A stretch of 64,000 bases of DNA, from assembly GCF_026151205.1 (NCBI RefSeq), contig NC_087083.1:10723460-10787459 (forward strand), written 5' to 3'. How positions within the stretch are numbered: position 1 is the first letter of the stretch; each line of letters begins with the position of its first letter. A program made the position numbers and the translations under genes. The notes beneath the pieces were generated by a model. It saw only the letters and a program-made list of their open reading frames with translations. It ran no database searches and was not told the DNA's origin. Source of the stretch: Bolinopsis microptera (taxonomy: Eukaryota > Ctenophora > Tentaculata > Lobata > Bolinopsidae). Of this stretch, positions 59,994-64,000 are shown piece after piece.

Positions 59994-60236
59994 TCACAAA
60001 TCTTTCAAAACCTTCAAATACTTCCCTCTTGCACCAAGCTGTAGAGTCTTTGGTGTTGAGTCTTCATCCTTAGATAGAGATGTATCGGAATCTCTAAAAC
60101 GTCCTTGACAAGCAAACAAAGAAGTCAAAATAAATTCGAAAGTTTCTACGTTTCCGCCACTAAAGCAGCCCTGAACGGTTCGTGTTGCGAGTAAAGATCC
60201 TAATATCCCTATCAGTACTGTTCTGAAAGATAACAC
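59994..60236 (-). CDS. small downstream ORF of the LTR element
   Basis: Eighty codons lie between the long ORF and the polypurine tract. It begins with a hydrophobic leader (TVLIGILGSLLATRTVQGC) resembling a signal peptide, and a splice-acceptor-like CTTTCAG lies at its start. It may be a remnant of an envelope-like or pol-terminal reading frame, or chance. No homology recognised. Confidence 0.3.
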   Translation of the reverse strand: MLSFRTVLIGILGSLLATRTVQGCFSGGNVETFEFILTSLFACQGRFRDSDTSLSKDEDSTPKTLQLGARGKYLKVLKDL

Positions 60237-60292
60237 GTGTTATATCATAAGTTAAAACTGGTAGTGGTATACTCTGAATATTACGCAAAGAT

Positions 60293-61162
60293 CTATCTAC
60301 TAAATCTTGATACCAAGATTAACCACAGTTCCTGTGGTAGTCTACCGGCCTGAATTACCTCAGGTTTCTCCCCCTTGCTCACCCAACCGTAGACCTGGTT
60401 TAAGATATCATCACCCTTCTGAGCCTGTTTAATTTGCTCATGGGTAGGATTTAGAAATCTGACCCCTCTCTCTAGAGAGCTTACTGGTGCTTCACTAGTA
60501 ACCGCTGAAACATTTTCCACTGCATCAACTGCTTCTGCAACTAGTGGTGTCTCCTCTATAGTATCAGCCTGAACTAGACTACAATTGCGACGGTTATCAA
60601 TTTCAGGCGTAATCTGAACAATGTTTACTATGCTAGGGTCCTCACTATTTTCATCAAATAAGAACTCCGGAATAGTTCTCTCCTCAACACTCACTTCACT
60701 GCAGGATTCCTCAATCAAATTACTGCAATCATCCTTAACCACGGTCTCGCTGCTAACCGGCGCTTGCATCCTCTTGAACAGGATGGTTATGGGTTTACTA
60801 TCAATCTTATCCTGCAGGCATTTTACCAACTTAACTTCTATCCCAGAAGTATCCTCATTCTCTGCCTTCTTATACGTCTTCTTATCTGTACGATTACGCA
60901 ATGAGTTAAGTACAACGACTATTCTAGACCGTGCACTATCAATCTTATTCTGCAAGCATTCTAAAGCTGCACGCAAGTATCTCAGCGTATTTTCTATCAC
61001 GGCAGTATCATCGCCATCTGCCTTCAAATCATCTATCTCCTTCAAAACATTATTTATGCGAAACTGAACATCCTCTCTCTCCATAATCAACTCCGCCCAC
61101 TCCAGTTCAGCTGTATTATTCTCACACATGCTAAAACCGTGTCTAAATGTAAAAAGGTACAC
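60293..61162 (-). CDS. gag/pol-remnant ORF of the LTR element (289 residues)
   Basis: One open frame starts 460 bp inside the 5' LTR. Residues 20-130 are charged and helical (ERE, KEIDDLK, LQNKIDSARS), like a gag coiled coil. The middle is acidic and Ser/Glu-rich. The last 50 residues (HEQIKQAQKGDDILNQVYGW, then LPQELWLILVSRFSR) resemble the linker before the integrase zinc finger in Ty3/gypsy pol. This suggests a large internal deletion that joined the gag start to late pol in frame. There is no catalytic motif, so the protein may be structural or simply a relic. Family assignment rests on the C-terminal resemblance. Confidence 0.6.
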   Translation of the reverse strand: MYLFTFRHGFSMCENNTAELEWAELIMEREDVQFRINNVLKEIDDLKADGDDTAVIENTLRYLRAALECLQNKIDSARSRIVVVLNSLRNRTDKKTYKKAENEDTSGIEVKLVKCLQDKIDSKPITILFKRMQAPVSSETVVKDDCSNLIEESCSEVSVEERTIPEFLFDENSEDPSIVNIVQITPEIDNRRNCSLVQADTIEETPLVAEAVDAVENVSAVTSEAPVSSLERGVRFLNPTHEQIKQAQKGDDILNQVYGWVSKGEKPEVIQAGRLPQELWLILVSRFSR

Positions 61163-61626
61163 TTACAAATAGATAGATAAGTACTGGAACTGGCGTATTC
61201 TTCACGTTGCTGGAAAATCTTCTAGTCAAGACTTTACTTTGCTTTACTGGAACTGTAACTTCTACGTCTATCACTCCTGAGTAGATGTACGAAAAGTAAG
61301 GTTGCTAAACTTACGTAAAACTCACTAAAAATCTAGGTAATAACGTACTGAAGTCTACAATCGGCTGTAAACTAGGTGCTCGTCAAAACGATAGCACTGG
61401 AATATACAGGTACCACAAAATGCGTAGCAACACTTACCAATTCTAGTAGGAAGTACTCAAGATCTAGAACAACCTCCAACGTATAATTCTTCTAAACTGC
61501 GAAGTACACCGAACTTAGCTTATCAAATGAGAAACGTTAGGATCTTAAACGAAACTATACTGAATATAGGTGATACTAGAAGGATCACGAGCAAAAATAG
61601 CAACACTAAAAGTGGCCTCCAGATAT

Positions 61627-62321
61627 AGAAAACGGAGTTTCTTAGTGTTTAGTGTACGCTAGTCAAGCTCTAGTCACGAAGCACGAACGGCAGGGCGTAC
61701 CGTAAGGTAGAAATGAAACGAGTATATTAAAATGGATAATTAATTAAAAGGAAAAGTAATACAAAGTGAACGTCAACAGACAAAAACTTCCAAGTGTTCG
61801 CTCCAAGCGATTGCCGTGAATATAGATCACACTACGTGTCTAGTCACAGAGAATAGTACTCAGTTAAACTGGCTATTGACAATCGAATCCCTTAAAATGA
61901 TTAAGGGGCAACTAAGAAGTGAGCTCTCCACTTCCGGCTCTTCGGGTATACTCTCAAAACTCGTCACGCCACACTGCGTGACGGCACAACGCATCTGCTT
62001 GTACCACGTGACACGCCGTCTCGCCAATGAGCACTCCACTAGCAGTCACGCTGTGGTCGCGAGGACCAACCACAGGCCTGGCTGTAAGTCAGGTGCAAAG
62101 TGAGCGGACGGCTCGTTTCACTTTCAGAGTTCAGACAGTTAGTCTGACAGTAGTTCTGCCAGCCAACCGACTTACACTCAAAATGTGTAACTCCCAAATA
62201 CGAACATATAAAAACATTGGTTATTATATACCCGGAAACACATACTAAATTCTACGTCCCGTAAACGTTATACTAAAACTAAGATATCCTAAAAGATATC
62301 TCTAAATACCATATTACAACA
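61627..62321 (-). repeat. LTR, 5' copy in element orientation
   Basis: No mismatch to the copy at 59101-59795 was seen by eye, which implies a very recent insertion or gene conversion. Confidence 0.9.
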
Positions 62322-62866
62322 TATATCTTACTCACATTTTCCAAATGTTTAGGTCAATAAAGTCTGGATTTCAGAATTACAGTTTTCGGGAACACGTTCG
62401 GGCAATCCGAGGGCCGCAACAAGTGATTACCTTTCTGTGCAAAATAAACGAGAGAAAAAGTTACCAAGAACTTCTAGGGATGCTCGTAACAGTCGTATCT
62501 ACGAGTTGTAACAGAGCAAAACGCATCGTATTGGCTTGGGAAATGATTCAGAGACATTATAATTTTTAGAATTATAATTATAGTTAGAATCGAATTTACA
62601 AAGCAATTATAACAATGGGTTTTTTAATAATTAAAAAAGGCTTTTACATTATTCTGCGGAAGACAATTAACTCAGGTCTATGAACTATATTATCGGACGT
62701 TATTTGACCGGACATTTCGTGAACGGACATAATTTTGAACGTTTGAACATTAAAATGAACGCTAGGGCCTCCAGTGTCTCTTTATAATGTCCTTTCAAAC
62801 AAAGTCCGATAGTTAGGTTATACGCTATTAATAGAACTGAGAACACGGTTATTTTGTAACACTGCC

Positions 62867-62935
62867 AGTCAAAACGCGATATCTAACCAGCTATGGCTAA
62901 CTCGCGACGACGTTAGATATTATCGCGTTTTGACT
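62867..62935. repeat. short inverted repeat element
   Basis: AGTCAAAACGCGATATCTAAC (21 bp) is mirrored by GTTAGATATTATCGCGTTTT plus GACT, with a 3-bp insertion; the total length is 69 bp. Probably a tiny foldback or MITE remnant. Confidence 0.7.
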
Positions 62936-63207
62936 ATTACCATGATAGTGATCGTTGTCCCATACAACTAAAATAATAAATATAGCAATTTTCGATCGAT
63001 TCATGGAACTTATGAGATTAGTACTAAATGCGTCATCGTCTTATTATTTGTGCGTAAAGTCATGACGTATCAAAACACACTAAGACACTATAATACTGAA
63101 TAAAACTAGATTCGGTCCCGTTAATGAGATCATTCTGTATTCTACACTATAGAGCACTATTATAGTTGTAGTGTATGTAGGCCGTTCTTGAATGAGGTGG
63201 TTCTAAA

Positions 63208-63348
63208 CTAGGAAGCAAATTGTGTGTATTTCATATACAGCTCCTTTGCTTTTACAACTGCTGCTATGCTTTCTTGCTCCTTTTTGGTCTTTACGATACA
63301 TCTGAACTTACGAGTTAGTGTTCGTGATCCCCAGTTTGTACAGGTTTC
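63208..63348 (-). CDS. exon-like frame, unrecognised
   Basis: Forty-seven codons end in TAG. The residues look coding (CTNWGSRTLTRKFRCIVKTK, then KEQESIAAVVKAKELYMKYT). There is no ATG, and the upstream border is unclear. It could be the last exon of a gene entering from the right or a transposon relic. Confidence 0.25.
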   Translation of the reverse strand, partial: ETCTNWGSRTLTRKFRCIVKTKKEQESIAAVVKAKELYMKYTQFAS

Positions 63349-64000
63349 TCATGAGGTACACTGTACAGTAAGACAGTAGTTAAAGCTTACGATACCTTGT
63401 TTTGCCTCAATGCTTGGATCAGCTTTCAGGATTTGAGACTTTTAAATTTATTGTACATTAATCGTCTATTTCGCAGTTTTGTGCCCCTTATAGAAAGCTA
63501 TATTGCTAGAAAGGGAGCATATTTTGAAAGATCTTCCGAGGAGATCACTATAATTATAGTATTAATAGTATTATGAACCCCTATTTTTGACTAGTTGGTA
63601 ACATTTAGTTTTACTCACAGTTGTCACGTTTAGACAATATACTGTGCCATGAGAATACTCGTAAGAAATGGTATTGATGTCATGAGATCATTTTTAGCTA
63701 AATGTGTAGCTTTTTGACTGCCTTCCTAACGTTCAAATATAGCTTGATTTATTTTAGTTTGCACCAAATAACGCTTGTGTTGTGAATCAATATTAACAAA
63801 ACATTTCAACCAGTAATTTTCGGCGCAGGAAATTTGCGATTTAATTTCTTTTTTCGATAAAATCTTTTTAAATTAGAGGTTCGCGGTAAATCAATGATTA
63901 ACTGTAAACTGTAAAGTGTATAACAATAACAATGAGCAATTTAATTTTCTCAGCGCACAATTTATAGACAATACTGCAGGTAAGAGCCAGTTATGAGTTA

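Larger units (their letters stand above)
59101..62321 (-). mobile_element. non-autonomous LTR retrotransposon, probably Ty3/gypsy-derived, recent
   Basis: Two LTRs of 695 bp (59101-59795 and 61627-62321) show no difference that I could see; their translated frames are the same. The direct repeat TATAT flanks the element (59096-59100 and 62322-62326), a 5-bp target duplication. In minus orientation the LTR starts TGTTGT and is preceded by a polypurine tract (GGGTAGAGA). Next to the other LTR stands TGGAGGCCACTTTTAG, a possible primer-binding site. The 1.8-kb interior lacks reverse transcriptase, RNase H and most of integrase, so it must rely on a partner element. Confidence 0.88.
62327..64000. 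other. right-hand spacer
   Basis: Contains a 74-codon frame (62345-62569) of uncertain meaning directly after the LTR element, a small inverted repeat and the exon-like minus frame at 63208-63348. No complete gene seen. Confidence 0.4.

Overview
The window looks like nuclear DNA of an intron-rich, AT-rich invertebrate animal. Four split genes with in-phase GT-AG introns can be assembled by eye, there are no operons or Shine-Dalgarno sites, and the mobile DNA is of animal type (LINE, LTR retroelement, hAT and pogo MITEs, a tRNA-like SINE candidate). The families present (calpain, MCFD2, Shisa/WBP1/VOPP1-like adaptor) are typical of animals. I cannot name the species. Everything was read by eye from the sequence, with no searches run.

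Layout. 1-8300: intergenic or intronic DNA with two minisatellites (2391-2908, 5308-5668), several hairpins and some decayed coding-like sequence. 8311-9146, minus: 5' exons of a calpain cysteine protease, with a tandemly duplicated first exon; the rest of the catalytic domain was not found. 10737-11022: a complete hAT-type MITE with an 8-bp target duplication. 14349-45522, plus: a single-pass, cysteine-rich membrane adaptor of the Shisa/WBP1/VOPP1 (STMC6) type, spread over 31 kb. One of its introns is 16.9 kb and holds a 0.83-kb 9-bp array and an 8.1-kb 53-bp satellite. Its last exon is preceded by five tandem copies of its own splice acceptor, and several exon-like segments with compatible phases lie in its introns. 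46592-48630: a 5'-truncated LINE with an intact reverse transcriptase core.

51.8-56.5 kb: a small-ORF candidate, then an MCFD2-like EF-hand secretory protein (five exons, 52411-53793, plus), then, convergent with it across a 10-bp minisatellite, a four-exon gene for an unrecognised 127-residue four-helix membrane protein (56532-55285, minus). 59101-62321: a young, non-autonomous LTR retroelement on the minus strand with LTRs I could not tell apart, a 5-bp target duplication, a polypurine tract and one long gag/pol-remnant ORF. The rest is AT-rich spacer.

The genes do not form a pathway. Two encode secretory-pathway or membrane proteins with clear cargo or adaptor signatures (MCFD2-like, STMC6-like). 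The most unusual features are the tandem splice-acceptor cassette, the giant intronic satellite, a 52-bp perfect hairpin, the duplicated calpain first exon, and the very frequent CACGTG palindromes in non-coding DNA.
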